Assembly: GCA_963971575.1 (NCBI GenBank)
Contig: OZ020622.1
Location: forward strand, 2,146,279 to 2,210,278
Source: Liopterus haemorrhoidalis
Lineage: Eukaryota; Arthropoda; Insecta; Coleoptera; Dytiscidae
Reading direction: 5' to 3'
Length of the DNA: 64,000 nt
Part shown: positions 43,700 through 53,952 of the stretch, in pieces
Numbering within the stretch: position 1 is the stretch's first letter
How the letters are laid out: every line of letters begins with the position of its first letter
Position numbers and translations under genes: made by a program
The notes under the pieces: model-generated
The model's database searches: none
What the model saw: only the letters and a program-made list of their open reading frames with translations
What the model was told of the DNA's origin: nothing

Positions 43700-44230
43700 C
43701 AAAGGAGTCATGAGTAAACCGTCACCGTGTACGGACGAACCTCTCAATTATTTTTGGTAGCGTGTAGTGGGTAAACCAGAGGTAATCTGGAAGTGTTGAG
43801 AACAGTTTAATGAAATAAACGAACTTAGTTAACGGGTTAAACACTATGAGTGTTGTGAGATGTTTAGCGGCTTGTGAGGTGAATACGGTGATTGTGAGGT
43901 TTTGTGTTTGAGTGTATCTCATGGGATTTTACAGCCAGCATTAAATTGTATGTTCTAATGTAATTAATAACCTTCGATTCTAACTGAACATTAAACTTAG
44001 ATTAAGTAAAATGCAGACTTTAATTCAAACACCCTTATTCCTCTCATAAAGAATCTAAGCAACCGACCGGCGGATCCTTTAGGTTTTCACACTTGATACC
44101 GCTCGCAAGTCTTGGAATCCATGTGGAGGGCCTTTCAAAGTAAGTACCATAAAGTACAAATGAAATTATTTAAATTCATTTAGCCAACCTTGACGTTTCG
44201 AACCTAGAAATGCCCCCACATGTCATCTTG
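43700..44230 (-). repeat. Dispersed repeat family L, copy 4 (inverted)
   Basis: Reverse complement of the family: on the minus strand GTGGGGGCATTTCTAGGTTC, GTCAAGGTTGGCTAAATGAA, GACTTGCGAGCGGTATCAAG and GGTCGGTTGCTTAGATTCTT. The tail at 43700-43930 corresponds to the CACA-rich region of copy 3. Confidence 0.75.
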
Positions 44231-45012
44231 GTGGAGAGTTCAAGTTTTAATTTCATAGAGAAAGATGTGGAAAACTGTATTGACTTTAAATTATCCTGTA
44301 ATAAATTTTCTTTAAAAAATCAGTTGGAAATCCTAAGTTTTGTGAAGTTTTTCAAAGAAATTCCCTTGAAGAAATTTCTTATATATAACGATTAAATAAT
44401 GTATCAGAACAAACTCTTTGAAAGCTTTCTACAAATCAATTTTGTCAATTTAATATGTTGAGAAAACTTTTCTAAAGACAATCAAACTTTAATATTTTTC
44501 TGTACTTTAAAAAGAAAATAAGAATTAAAGGGTACTAAATCTCGAATTTATAAAATTTCAAATTTGAAGTGAGTAAATTGATGTGTTTGTTTTGGATTGG
44601 TTTAGACGTGTTGTAGACTACAGATTGCTAGTATCTCTGTTATTGACAGTTCAGCTAATATTATTTTATAACACATCCCTTTCAAGCTATTTGGACGTCA
44701 GACCATATTTACTACATTCGATAGAAAATCTAACAATACCACTCAACTAAAACAACATTATATTTTCAAAACACGAAACTCTCAAAGAAAAGCCTACTTC
44801 AATTTATAAAGACTTTGAATACAAAAAAGTTATTTCAATGTCTTAACGCTTAAATCTAGCACGAGTGTGTTTTTGACTGTGTGGTCTTTGCCGCAGTGGA
44901 AAAACAATCACTAGTGATAGATTAGTGAGCGCACGAGCGGAAAAATTACACCAATGATCAGATACAAACCGCACAATAAGCTGTTGACAACTAGTGTGAT
45001 TTTGAAAATTGG
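44231..45012. other. Unassigned interval
   Basis: AT-rich sequence between family L and the next mariner. A frame at 44210-44395 shows no known motif. Confidence 0.35.
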
Positions 45013-45995
45013 CAGTTACCTTTTATGTTTTTACAAACGACCACTAGATGGCAATATTTAAATGTGTCATTACTATATTCGTGAAACTTTACATTTTATT
45101 ATTGTGAAATCAGTGGCAGCTTATAAATTGACCGAGTAGTTGATAGTGAGCGTTTAAATAAACAAGTTTGTGAAAAAGTGGATATTACTCGTGAAGGTTT
45201 TCGTTGGATGTTTTTTACGATTTTAGAAAAGGCCTAGCTCAACAACAATGTGTAGATTCGCTTCGTTTAATTTTAATAATGAAGCACTGAATTGTGGGGT
45301 ACCTCAAGGAACTGTACTCGGTCCTATCTTGTTCGTGCTTTATATTAATGATCACTTAAGCAAGAATAACTTGAATGGTAATATCATTGCATATGCGGAT
45401 GATGCAGTCGAATTTAAAAAAAGCAAGTTTGTGAAAAAATGGTTATTACTCTTAACATGGCCTAACTCAACAACAATGCATATATTCACTTCGTTCAACT
45501 TTTGGTAATGAAGTACCATCAGAAAGACTGTTTACAATTATTTGGTTTGTCGAATTTCGCCGTGGTCGTGCGTCCGTCAGTGATGAATCTCGTGAAGGGC
45601 GACCAAAATCAGTTGTAATTCAAAAAAACATCGATGCTATGCGCAAAATGATTGAGGAAAATTGGCATGTGTCTTATCGTGAAATAGAGGCATTTTTTAG
45701 CATATTGCAGACTGCAATACATTCGATTTTGCATGAACATTTAGCTGTGAAAAAGATCTGTTCCCGATGGATTCCGCATAAACCCAAACAATTTATTATT
45801 TGAAGGAGAAAAACATCAAATTAATGTCTCATATTCACCTGATTTATCTCCTAACGAATTTTTGTTCCCCAATGTCAAACAAAAAATGCGTGGACAGCGA
45901 TTTTAATTATCTCAAGAAGCTGTTGACGTCCTCGAAAACCATGTTTTTGAGATACCAACTTCAGAGTGGAAAAAATGAATTGGTTTGAACGCATG
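45013..45995 (+). mobile_element. Mariner family G copy with a captured LINE segment
   Basis: The 5' end has lost its outermost bases (AGTTACCTTTTATGTTTTTA). The N-terminal coding area is present twice, at 45160-45285 and 45422-45515, both with CAAGTTTGTGAAAAA and CTCAACAACAATG. A reverse-transcriptase segment lies between them. After the second copy the order is FVEFRRGRASVSDESREGRP, KSVVIQKNIDAMRKMIEENW, HVSYREIEAFFSILQTA and HLAVKKICSRWIPHKPKQ. It then jumps to QINVSYSPDLSPNEFLFPNV. The third catalytic Asp reads Glu in SPNEF. The C-terminus degenerates at about 45990. Confidence 0.83.
45286..45421 (+). pseudogene. LINE reverse-transcriptase segment inside the mariner
   Basis: Encodes LNCGVPQGTVLGPILFVLYI, NDHLSKNN and IAYADDAV, the core of a CR1-like reverse-transcriptase palm with an intact YADD. 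It is only about 45 codons long and has no poly-A tail. Both ends abut duplicated mariner sequence. Confidence 0.82.
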
Positions 45996-46449
45996 CTTCT
46001 ACATACATTGTCTCACATATTTCCAACCAAAACTTTCCCATCAGATTTTCAAAAATTCAATCTGGCAACCAGTTGTCAGTTTAAATTTGTTCTAAATTTT
46101 ATATTTTTTATTTGTTTTTAAGGAGTGAATGTGGATTTTCAGTTTGACAAATGATGTCTGAATTCTTCCTTAAATTTATATGATGTTTTTATCGTTAGAT
46201 TTATTCAATCTGATTACATAAATGACCGAGTTCTATTGCTAAAGTTGCTGCATTAGATAAATTGTCCTTTCGTTTTGTTCCAAGATAAAATCTTAGCGAC
46301 GTGTACCACAAAACTTTTATAAATATTGAACATAAAACTTTTACTGAGATTATACTAAGATTGGGATATTTAAATAAAAAAATTAATGTGAATTGCGAAT
46401 TTTCACACATTTCAGAGTACTTTTGTGAACAAGTAAGTGAAAAGTAATT
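45996..46449. other. Unassigned interval
   Basis: AT-rich. A decayed dyad (AATTTTCACACATTTCAGAG) lies at about 46397-46416 in the minus orientation. No gene recognised. Confidence 0.35.
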
Positions 46450-46830
46450 GTAGTAAACCCTTTTAACTTATCTTGAAGACTCATATTTCTATTACCAATA
46501 ATTTATAAACCCAAATAATTAATTTTGACTCTAATTACTACGAAGTCCATATCACTGAAAATATATGGTCGCCTATCAACATCTGTATAAACATTTGACC
46601 ATGTTATTTGATATAAACAATAACGTTCTTTCAAACAAATCATATAATATACGACGGTAATTCTACTCGTATCTTTCGAGACTTAACTAGAAAAATATAT
46701 GATAACTCAACTAATCTTTGAGGATATTTATCTTAAAATAGATTAGTTTTTATATTTGAATAATTTGAATATTTTTTAACTAATTGAATAATATTATTTT
46801 AAATAATGATGAATTTTTCTTACCATAACA
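46450..46830. repeat. Right arm of the ~370-bp inverted repeat
   Basis: Reverse-complement partner of 43230-43610. The 2.8 kb between the arms contain family L copy 4 and the mariner with its LINE segment. Confidence 0.85.
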
Positions 46831-47249
46831 AAAGTGAAAATTTATCTGTAAGTAAATAAATCTGGTATATTTTGTTAATAGTGTTGTGTTTAGCAAATGT
46901 ATCTCTTCCTTTGAACAAAGGGCAATCAACAAGTTCTCCAATGTACAAACCAGATAAGAGATTTAAGTTGTGCATAGCTGAGGTGTATACTATGGTCTGG
47001 TTATCACATGACTGCTTTAATTAATTTATACGTAGCGAGGGGGTGCTAATAGGAAAGGTATCTGCTCTCATCTCGTTGCAACTGCATCGTTGCGCGGCAT
47101 CCTACAGGGCCGTACTGCGTCCTATAGCGCCGTACAACGCCGGATACAAGCTACAGTACACATGACTCACTTCCTCAGATAACCTGAAATGCACTGATTA
47201 TTTACTATACAGGATAATCATGTTTATTAATGGATTAAACGACGATATT
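46831..47249. other. Unassigned interval
   Basis: A GC-richer patch at 47085-47155 repeats GCCGTAC and CGTCCTA words. No gene seen. Confidence 0.35.
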
Positions 47250-47710
47250 GTTAATATTAGTTCTTATAATATAACTTCTTGCTTCCAATCAAAAAATTAA
47301 TGCAGACAACGTTATTTCGGACGTTTACTATTGCTGATAGTACTAGGCTAGAACAGTACAATATATTGAGTATTAGTATCAAAAAGGCATAATACTTCAT
47401 CAGATATATAAAATCCTTTCTGACGTTTCGGAAACTGCTCAACGATCTGTTTCCGTCTTCAGTGATCACGAGAGTGATAAACATTTCAATTTACTTCTAA
47501 TTTTTATACCGGGTATTGTAAGAGTGGGACCAGGTTATAAGCGTGTCTCTATTGGTTGGGGTCAGCTATAGGTAGGGACGAAACTACCTGCGGAGGATTA
47601 ACGAACGGATTAAGGTTGTTTGTCACATTATTGTGTTGTAATGAGTTGTTTGTTACCGGGTAAGTGATCTGAGGATTGGAAAGGTTGTTTTGAATAATAG
47701 ACAGCCAGAG
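47250..47710 (-). other. Possible Penelope-like 3' region
   Basis: The minus strand contains GTGATCACTGAAGACGGAAA, CAGATCGTTGAGCAGTTTCC and GAAACGTCAGAAAGG. Phrases of this kind (GAAGACGG..., ...CGAAACGT) are familiar from the ends of Penelope-like elements in arthropods. I see no GIY-YIG or reverse-transcriptase domain to support it, so the class is tentative. Confidence 0.25.
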
Positions 47711-48411
47711 TTGAGGAAATTCTATGCTAGCTTAGCTGACAGCATCTCACATTGCATCTGACAGAATTTTCAAGCAACCACGGTCTACTTAAAACCAACA
47801 CATACAGGTCTACATGATTCGGTTGAAATGTTTCGCGGACCGGCAGAAATTTTCTGACCACGGGTTGAAGAACACTGATGTAGAAGAAGAAATGCCCGTA
47901 ATACTTCTCCATAATTTTATGACGTGCATTCAATAAATTCCCATGAGGTAGGAATTCTGTGGTGATAATGTTCGTTAATGAAAAATCGTAGTTCAAACAT
48001 AAACAGCATGTTAAGCTAATAAATATTGGTTGCACAACACTCCTGCTATAAATCCACGTATGTATGTTGGACATGACAGAGCTCTTGTCATCCTGACAAT
48101 GAATAATATACAAATCTCAGGCGGCCATCCAGTCAACCAGCCCGCTAGCTGCCCGGCGACAGATTGTACCGAGGCAAGAGCTCTCAGTGCCGTCCGTACT
48201 AGTTCAAATATACCCCGCTAAACAGACCAAACCTCAACCCATTCTCATTCAACTTTGGTATTTTAGTTTATAACAGTTCAGAGCTCGATGCAACGTTGGT
48301 GCAGTGTAGGTGAAACGTAGGTGCAGAGCACGTATAGTGTAGGTGTAGAGTAATAGCAGAAATAAACAGGGAGCGTATATCGAAATTGATCGACCCAAAA
48401 TGTAAAAATTA
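47711..48411. other. Unassigned interval
   Basis: Frames at 47727-48113 (minus) and 48030-48221 (plus) overlap and show no domain. A run of GTAGGTG words lies at 48300-48350. No gene supported. Confidence 0.35.
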
Positions 48412-48598
48412 CGAGGTGTGTACATTAAGTTACAGGACTGGCAACAGCGACATCTTATCGACATCTACTTTTCCTTCATCAATGTGGACAATGCAATCAA
48501 GAGAACAATAATAATGTCAAAAAATAGAAGAAAAATAAAGGCTTTAAACTGGAGTGTTCTTTTTCTTATTGAAACATTTAAAAAAATAAACCAACAAT
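48412..48598 (+). mobile_element. Mariner terminal fragment upstream of family A copy 5
   Basis: Starts CGAGGTGTGTACATTAAGTT after TA and continues AGGACTGGCAACAG, close to the family A left terminus but followed by different sequence. It is probably the left end of a related mariner truncated by the next insertion at 48601. Confidence 0.6.
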
Positions 48599-48600
48599 TA

Positions 48601-49380
48601 CGAGGTGTGTAAATTAAGTAACCGGACTGGAAATATAGCGTTTTATCTGGCAAAATTTGGGACGCGGGATCTGATGAAGCGGCAGGTGACCATATGATAG
48701 CCTTCACGAGTTTGAACCCACTAGAGTAATTTTCTTGTTCGTAGCAATTTTTTTCGTGAAACAGTTTTTTCTAGTGTGTTCTAAAAATGAGTGACATTAA
48801 TTTCGAGCAACGGTGTGCTATCAGGTGCTTCAGACTTGGGCATAGTGCAACGGAAACTTTTGCAAAACTTCAACAGGCCTATGGAGACAGTGTTTTGTCA
48901 AGGACCCAGGTTTTTTTGGTGGTTTAAGGCATTTTCAGAAGGAGATTAAAGATGAATCACGCAGCGGAAGGCCTTCGTCTTCAAGAACCGATGAAAATGT
49001 TGACAGAATCCGGGATCTTGTGCATTCAGATCGTCGGTTGACAGTCAGAATGACCGGGGAAGAGTTGAATTTGACTCACACTACCGTTCATCAGAATTTG
49101 ACCAATAAATTTAGGATATGCCTTGTCAGCAATTTCAATAAACGAGTTTTTGGCCAGTAGAAAAATTCCTGTGGCTCCTCAGCCTTCTTATTCGCCTGAT
49201 TTGAGTCCTTGTGACTTTTTCCTTTTCCCAAGATTGAAAAAACACCTTAAAGGACGTCATTTTGGAACACTCAAAAGAATTCAAACGTCTGTAACCAACC
49301 AGCTGAAAACTATTCCAGTATCCGAGTTCCAGCACTGCTATGAGGATTGGAAGAACCATCTCCAGCGCTGTGTGGAATAA
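48601..49380 (+). mobile_element. Mariner family A, copy 5
   Basis: The left terminus is intact: CGAGGTGTGTAAATTAAGTA after TA (48599-48600). The transposase-like start is the ATG at 48787. It encodes NFEQRCAI, FRLGHSATETFAKLQQAYGD and SVLSRTQVF, then SSRTDENVDRIRDLVHSDRR and EELNLTHTTVHQNLTN. After the shared internal-deletion junction near 49110 it reads SAISINEFLASRKIPVAPQP, SYSPDLSPCDFFLFPRLKKH and SEFQHCYEDWKNHLQRCVE. The third catalytic Asp is kept (SPCDFF). It ends at about 49380 without a right terminal repeat. Confidence 0.87.
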
Positions 49381-50711
49381 GTGATTCTAAATGTCTTAAG
49401 TACAATAACTCAGTAAAACAAATAAATAAGTTAATTGCTGTTTATTGCTTTTCAAAACTTAAAATTGATTTTATGAGAAACTACTAATTTCAAGTTAATG
49501 GGGCCGCAGGAAATATGTACATAATTTTGGAGGGTCCCATGCCAGAAAAGGTTGAGAAACATTGCTCTAGGCGGAAGTCGTGGATCATTATTTCAAATAT
49601 TAAGAAAAAATTATGATTTTTAATATTTATTATTATTTATTTATTAAAAAACCTTGCGGCCAAACAAGCAAAACGTTAATAATAATACTAATAATAATAT
49701 AATTTATTCCCATTAGTTAAATATAGTACAATTATTTACGTTATCTACGTTACAATTACATTTATAACAGTACATAAATACATAAAGTCGACGAAATAAA
49801 TAGATAAATAAAGAAATAGATTTTTACATTTAAATACGAAAGTAAATTTTATACTATTATACGAATGTACAAACGTTTTTTTTTACAAAAGTAGAGAAAC
49901 ATAAACAATATGTATCCACAATTTGTCACTTACCTAATACCTACAAAACCCTGAAATGTATGAGAATTCACACTCCACAACATTTTCAAGATATTTACAA
50001 AATCATGTTCATAAATTTCCGAAATTGTTTTCTATCTGAATTATTTTGCTGCCCTTTTATAGAGTTATTAGATGAAATAGGGGCCAATGTACGTCTATGC
50101 AATATCAGTGTGTCCGTATGGGCCAATTTAGGCCATTGTGCGATGTGTGATCTGAGCCAAATGTGACACCAGGTCCCTCTGGACACAGCGACATGCAATA
50201 TACTACAACAGAACCCGCAAAACACAAAACTCTGCATTGCAATTATTCTGTTATGAAATAATTCGATTAGCAGCCAATCAAAAGTTTAGAGATGATTAGA
50301 CAATAATTTAGACCATAAATTAGACTAAATTTTCAACGAATATTTCATGTAATTATTAAGTTTAAATTTGGTATAAACACAGTTCGATTTCTCTGGTAAA
50401 AGATGCTAAATGAAGTAAAGAAAAACCCAAGGAAAAGTTTAAGGAAAATTCTGTTTTGAAAACTTTTCTAATTTTCTATGTCAGCTGCACTAACTGTCAA
50501 TCGCAAAATCCCTGAATCAAGAGTCTTTTCAGACTGAAATACTACAGTAATAGACAGGCTCAACCATCAGATACACAGCAATTTTCACGCAGGAAATATT
50601 TTCCAACAAAAAAAAAGAATATCCACATATTAGGTGTTCTTTCAACAGCACATCTTAACATTTGGAAGCTTAGTGACAAAGAAGAAAAATATACCTACAG
50701 TCCTTGGCCAT
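49381..50711. other. Unassigned interval
   Basis: AT-rich; (AATAAT)-like low complexity at 49620-49700. A decayed dyad with its usual AAAACCCTGAAATG lead lies at about 49946-49974. No gene seen. Confidence 0.35.
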
Positions 50712-50785
50712 ATTTAATAAAGTTTATCACCCAATCCTTTTAAATAATTTGGAAAGATATGGTTTTAATGAAGGCAGTTGCGCTT
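50712..50785 (+). pseudogene. LINE reverse-transcriptase piece left of foldback 3
   Basis: Encodes NKVYHPILLNNLERYGFNEG followed by SCA. The form D.V.H..L...L..YG is the start of the reverse-transcriptase palm in CR1-like LINEs. It continues on the other side of the foldback at 51417. Confidence 0.65.
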
Positions 50786-51416
50786 AGTAGGAATTAGAAC
50801 GATTGAGCCTGGGAACCAAATCGCGACCGTGGGAATTTTCTTATCAGTACGGCATCCTTTGATGTGACCAACACCTGGCCAGGTGATAATTACAGGTGTG
50901 TAATCAGGTGATCTGATTTTAGGGTGGTGTGTTGCAGGCTAGCCTAAATGTTAGGCGCAGAATAGGAAAAACTGTAAAAATTTCGATAAAAACGGGTAAA
51001 AACAGGTACAAACAAGTAAAAACTGGTAAAAAACAGGTCATAACAGGTAAAAAATAAGTAAAAGACAGGTAAAAACAGTTTCCTGTATTATAACCTGTTT
51101 TTTACCTGTTTTTATCTGTCTTTACCTGTTTTAACCTGTTTTTCTACCTGTTTTTACTTGTTTTTTACCTGTTTTTACTTCTTTTTACCTGTTTTTACTT
51201 GTTTTTTACCTGTTTTGACCTGTTTTTTACCTATTTTTACCTGTTTGTACCTGTTTTTACCCATTTTTTCCCTATTTTACGCCTAAAATTTAGGCTAGCT
51301 TGCAACACAACTGTAATTAACACCTGGCCAGGTATCTGCCACATCAAAGGATGCCGCACTGATAAGAAAATTCCCTCGCGATTTGGTTCCCAAGCTCAAT
51401 CGCCCTAAAACCTACT
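50786..51416. mobile_element. Foldback element 3 with a minisatellite core
   Basis: A 631-bp near-palindrome. The outer arms on the left carry AGTAGG, CGATTGAGCCTGGGAACCAA, TTTTCTTATCAGTACGGCAT, ACACCTGGCCAGGTG and AGGCTAGCCTAAATGTTAGG. The right side carries their reverse complements in mirror order. From about 50985 to 51270 both arms consist of degenerate 12-14-bp units of the type AAAAACAGGT, inverted across a centre near 51088. No coding capacity. It lies inside a CR1-like LINE reverse transcriptase. Confidence 0.88.
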
Positions 51417-52255
51417 GGGCTTTCGTATAAATCTCATCTTTCTAATAGAAAGCAGTATGTAGCTATTAATAATATAAAATCTGATCCTCTTCCAGTAAAT
51501 ATCGGTGTTCCTCAGGGTTCCGTTCTAGGCCCGTTATTATTTCTAATTTTTATTAATGATTTACCCCTATCAATAAAGATCAAAAGCATCCTCTACGCTG
51601 ATGATACTACATTAATTGTTAGATCTAACGACCTAGATAAAGCACTGTCTAGTAGTAACTAATTTCTAAGTCAAACTAAAGTGTGGTTTAGCGCAAATGG
51701 ACTATTACTAAATGAAAATTAAACTCCAGTAACAACTTTTTAACATCACAATTTCAATAACCCACTTTCTGTTAAATTCTTGTTGATCCAACTCTCCAAT
51801 GGGATCAGCATGTAACCCATCTCTCCAATAAATTATGTAATATCATATATCTATTTAGAAATTTAGCGAATTCGGTATCTGAGCATGTTACGCGGATAGT
51901 TTATTTCTCACTTTTCCAGTCTCAGATCGCTTATGCACTTAGCGGGCCATTCGCCCGCTGCAGAAAGAATTTTCTACTTGCAACAGAATCATTGCTGACT
52001 TATCCTACAGAGCCAACTGCAACTGCAACTGCAACTGCTTATAAAAACTTAAGCGAATGTGATTTTGAACAAACTCATAATTATAATATAAGATTTATCC
52101 ACCATTTTTAAGATATTATAAATTTAAAAATAGCTCCAACTATTATTCTTATAAATTTATTAACATATTGCCAGACTCTTTCAAATCCAATAGTTTTAAC
52201 TCTTTTAAAAATACCATCAAAACTTTTCCTTATCAACTATGCTTTTTATTATATA
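51417..52255 (+). pseudogene. CR1-like LINE reverse transcriptase to C-terminus
   Basis: Encodes [48 protein letters not shown] and [20 protein letters not shown] with an intact YADD, then VWFSANGLLLNEN. Past further stops come GHSPAAERIFYLQQNHCRLI-like and ECDFEQTHNYNIRFIHHF-like pieces, and a tail near 52150-52250. It is the continuation of 50712-50785. A (AACTGC)4 stutter sits at about 52012-52037. Confidence 0.8.
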
Positions 52256-52744
52256 TATAAATTCTGAATAATTTTTATTGCATTTAAAATTGTAGTTGAT
52301 TTTCTATCTAATTCTTGTAGTTGATGTAGATAAGAACATGTATAAAGGTTTTTGGTCACACTTATAAAACTCTAATCCAGACCTTTTATTCAGGTATAAA
52401 ACTTATATAGTAAGATATTAAACAAATATTTTCATTAGTGGGGTAGGTAGTATAATATATTTTATTTTAGTCTATTTCTATGTAAATGTATGTTACGATT
52501 TAAAATACGAAAAATAAAGAAAATTTTTATAGCTGTTTGAGACATTTATGGCTTAACAGATTTATATCTTTTTGTGAAAAGAAGAAAGAACTAAAATCAT
52601 GATAAACCAGAATAAGGAAAGCTGGATTAAAATTTCTAAACAAATTAAAAAAGATTGGATTTTAGAAAAAGACAGAAGTCATAAAAATTATAATGATAAT
52701 TTAGATTTAGGACTTACTAATGCGTTCAACCAGATTTAATATGC
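52256..52744. other. LINE 3' flank and unassigned sequence
   Basis: AT-rich, probably including the LINE 3' UTR. A short frame near 52620-52730 shows no motif. Confidence 0.35.
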
Positions 52745-52847
52745 CTTTTTAGGATTTTGTAGGTATGACCAAAAAACCCTTATACTGTCATTTTGCCGTC
52801 TGTCTGTCTGTGTGCCTGTCCGTCTGCCTGTGTGTCTGTCTATTTAG

Positions 52848-53101
52848 AGCCAACGGAGTGGCCGAGCGCATTAAGTCGTGTGGTTTTAGACTGTTAGAAA
52901 CAGGCGTGACTGGGCGGCCGGTGGTTCGTGCCTGCTTCGTTGGTGATATTATTCGGGCGAGAATAATATGTTTACATTACTGTCATTTTAACAATCATTC
53001 ACCCTCATCCAGGTGTAGGAGTTCGCCCCCTGGCATCCGCGATTAGCCTCGTTGCAGAAATAAAGGCCGATGTAAAATAAATAATATAATAATAATAATA
53101 T
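52848..53101 (+). mobile_element. tRNA-derived SINE
   Basis: The head reads GCCAACGGAGTGGCCGAGCG, which carries an A box of the tRNA-Leu/Ser type. About 50 bases later comes GGTGGTTCGTGCC, a B-box match (GGTTCGNNNCC). A non-tRNA body follows (GGGCGAGAATAATATG, CACCCTCATCCAGGTGTAGG), and the 3' end is an (ATAATA)n tail at 53085-53101. It interrupts the CTGT run of family F; TGTCTGT occurs on both sides and may be the target-site duplication. Such elements are transcribed by RNA polymerase III from the internal boxes and moved by LINE machinery. Confidence 0.82.
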
Positions 53102-53936
53102 GTCTGTTCGGCAAAAATTGTAGCCAAACGGCTGAACCTAGAGTGTTAAATTTTGGCATGCTTATACAACTCTTTGACCCGCACATAGGAAAAATACTAA
53201 AACATCTAAAAAACATATCCCCCTAAAAATTTAAACAAATATCTGCTCATCGTAAAAAAAATTTAATTATGAGTAGGGTATCAAATGAAAGCCCTTAGTA
53301 CGTGGATTAACAATCAAAATTTTATTTTGGCAAAGTAAATTATTTTTATGCGATTTTTGCCAAAATTATGCTAAATTTTTTTTTCCCACATCCTGATGCC
53401 CAGATGGTTTAAACTAAAAATCTGAAAAAATTCTAAGTAATGTACATTGGTGTGAACCGGAATAGTATAACAGGAATTTTTGAACAAATTATGGTTTCGG
53501 AAAATAATGCATTTTTTGTGTTATTTTGTTGACGATGTACAAAATTTATAGTTATGCAACACTCTATACTAGAAGGCGTATCTTAAATAAAAAACCAAAG
53601 GGGTGGAGCATATGACTTAAAACAACCAAGGGGAGCCATACGCGCAATTTTTAAAATCTTAAAGAACCTTAAATAAAAAATAAAAAATTAAATAAGACTA
53701 CATAAAAAAAAAAAAAAATGCTGCACATATATAGAAACCTAAATGATGGTATTAGGTATTCGAATTAAAATTAACAAAAAAATATTTTAATATAAAATTT
53801 GTTTTTAAAGCTCTTAAATTAACAGACGATAAATTATTTTAAAAATATCGTTTATTTTGCCGTGATTACTACAAAATTTGTCCTACACACTTAGCATGCC
53901 GCCTTCACTTATTATATACCTGAAAACCCCTGAAAT

Positions 53937-53952
53937 GTGTGAAAATTCACAC
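53937..53952. repeat. Dispersed dyad motif, GTGTGAA-AA-TTCACAC
   Basis: Perfect 7-bp arms, with CCCCTGAAAT before and TTCACATCAATTTTTT after. Marks the apparent 3' end of family F copy 3. Confidence 0.75.

Larger units (their letters stand above)
52745..53952 (+). repeat. Dispersed repeat family F, copy 3, interrupted by a SINE
   Basis: Head TTAGGATTTTGTAGGTATGA, then CAAAAAACCCTTATACTGTC and a GTCTGTCTGT run. After the SINE it resumes GTCTGTTCGGCAAAAATTGT, AATTTTGGCATGCTTATACA, CCCTTAGTACGTGGATTAAC, TGTGAACCGGAATAGTATAA and TTTTCGG-like body. It lacks the tRNA-like box region of copy 2. It ends with the dyad at 53937-53952. Confidence 0.82.
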
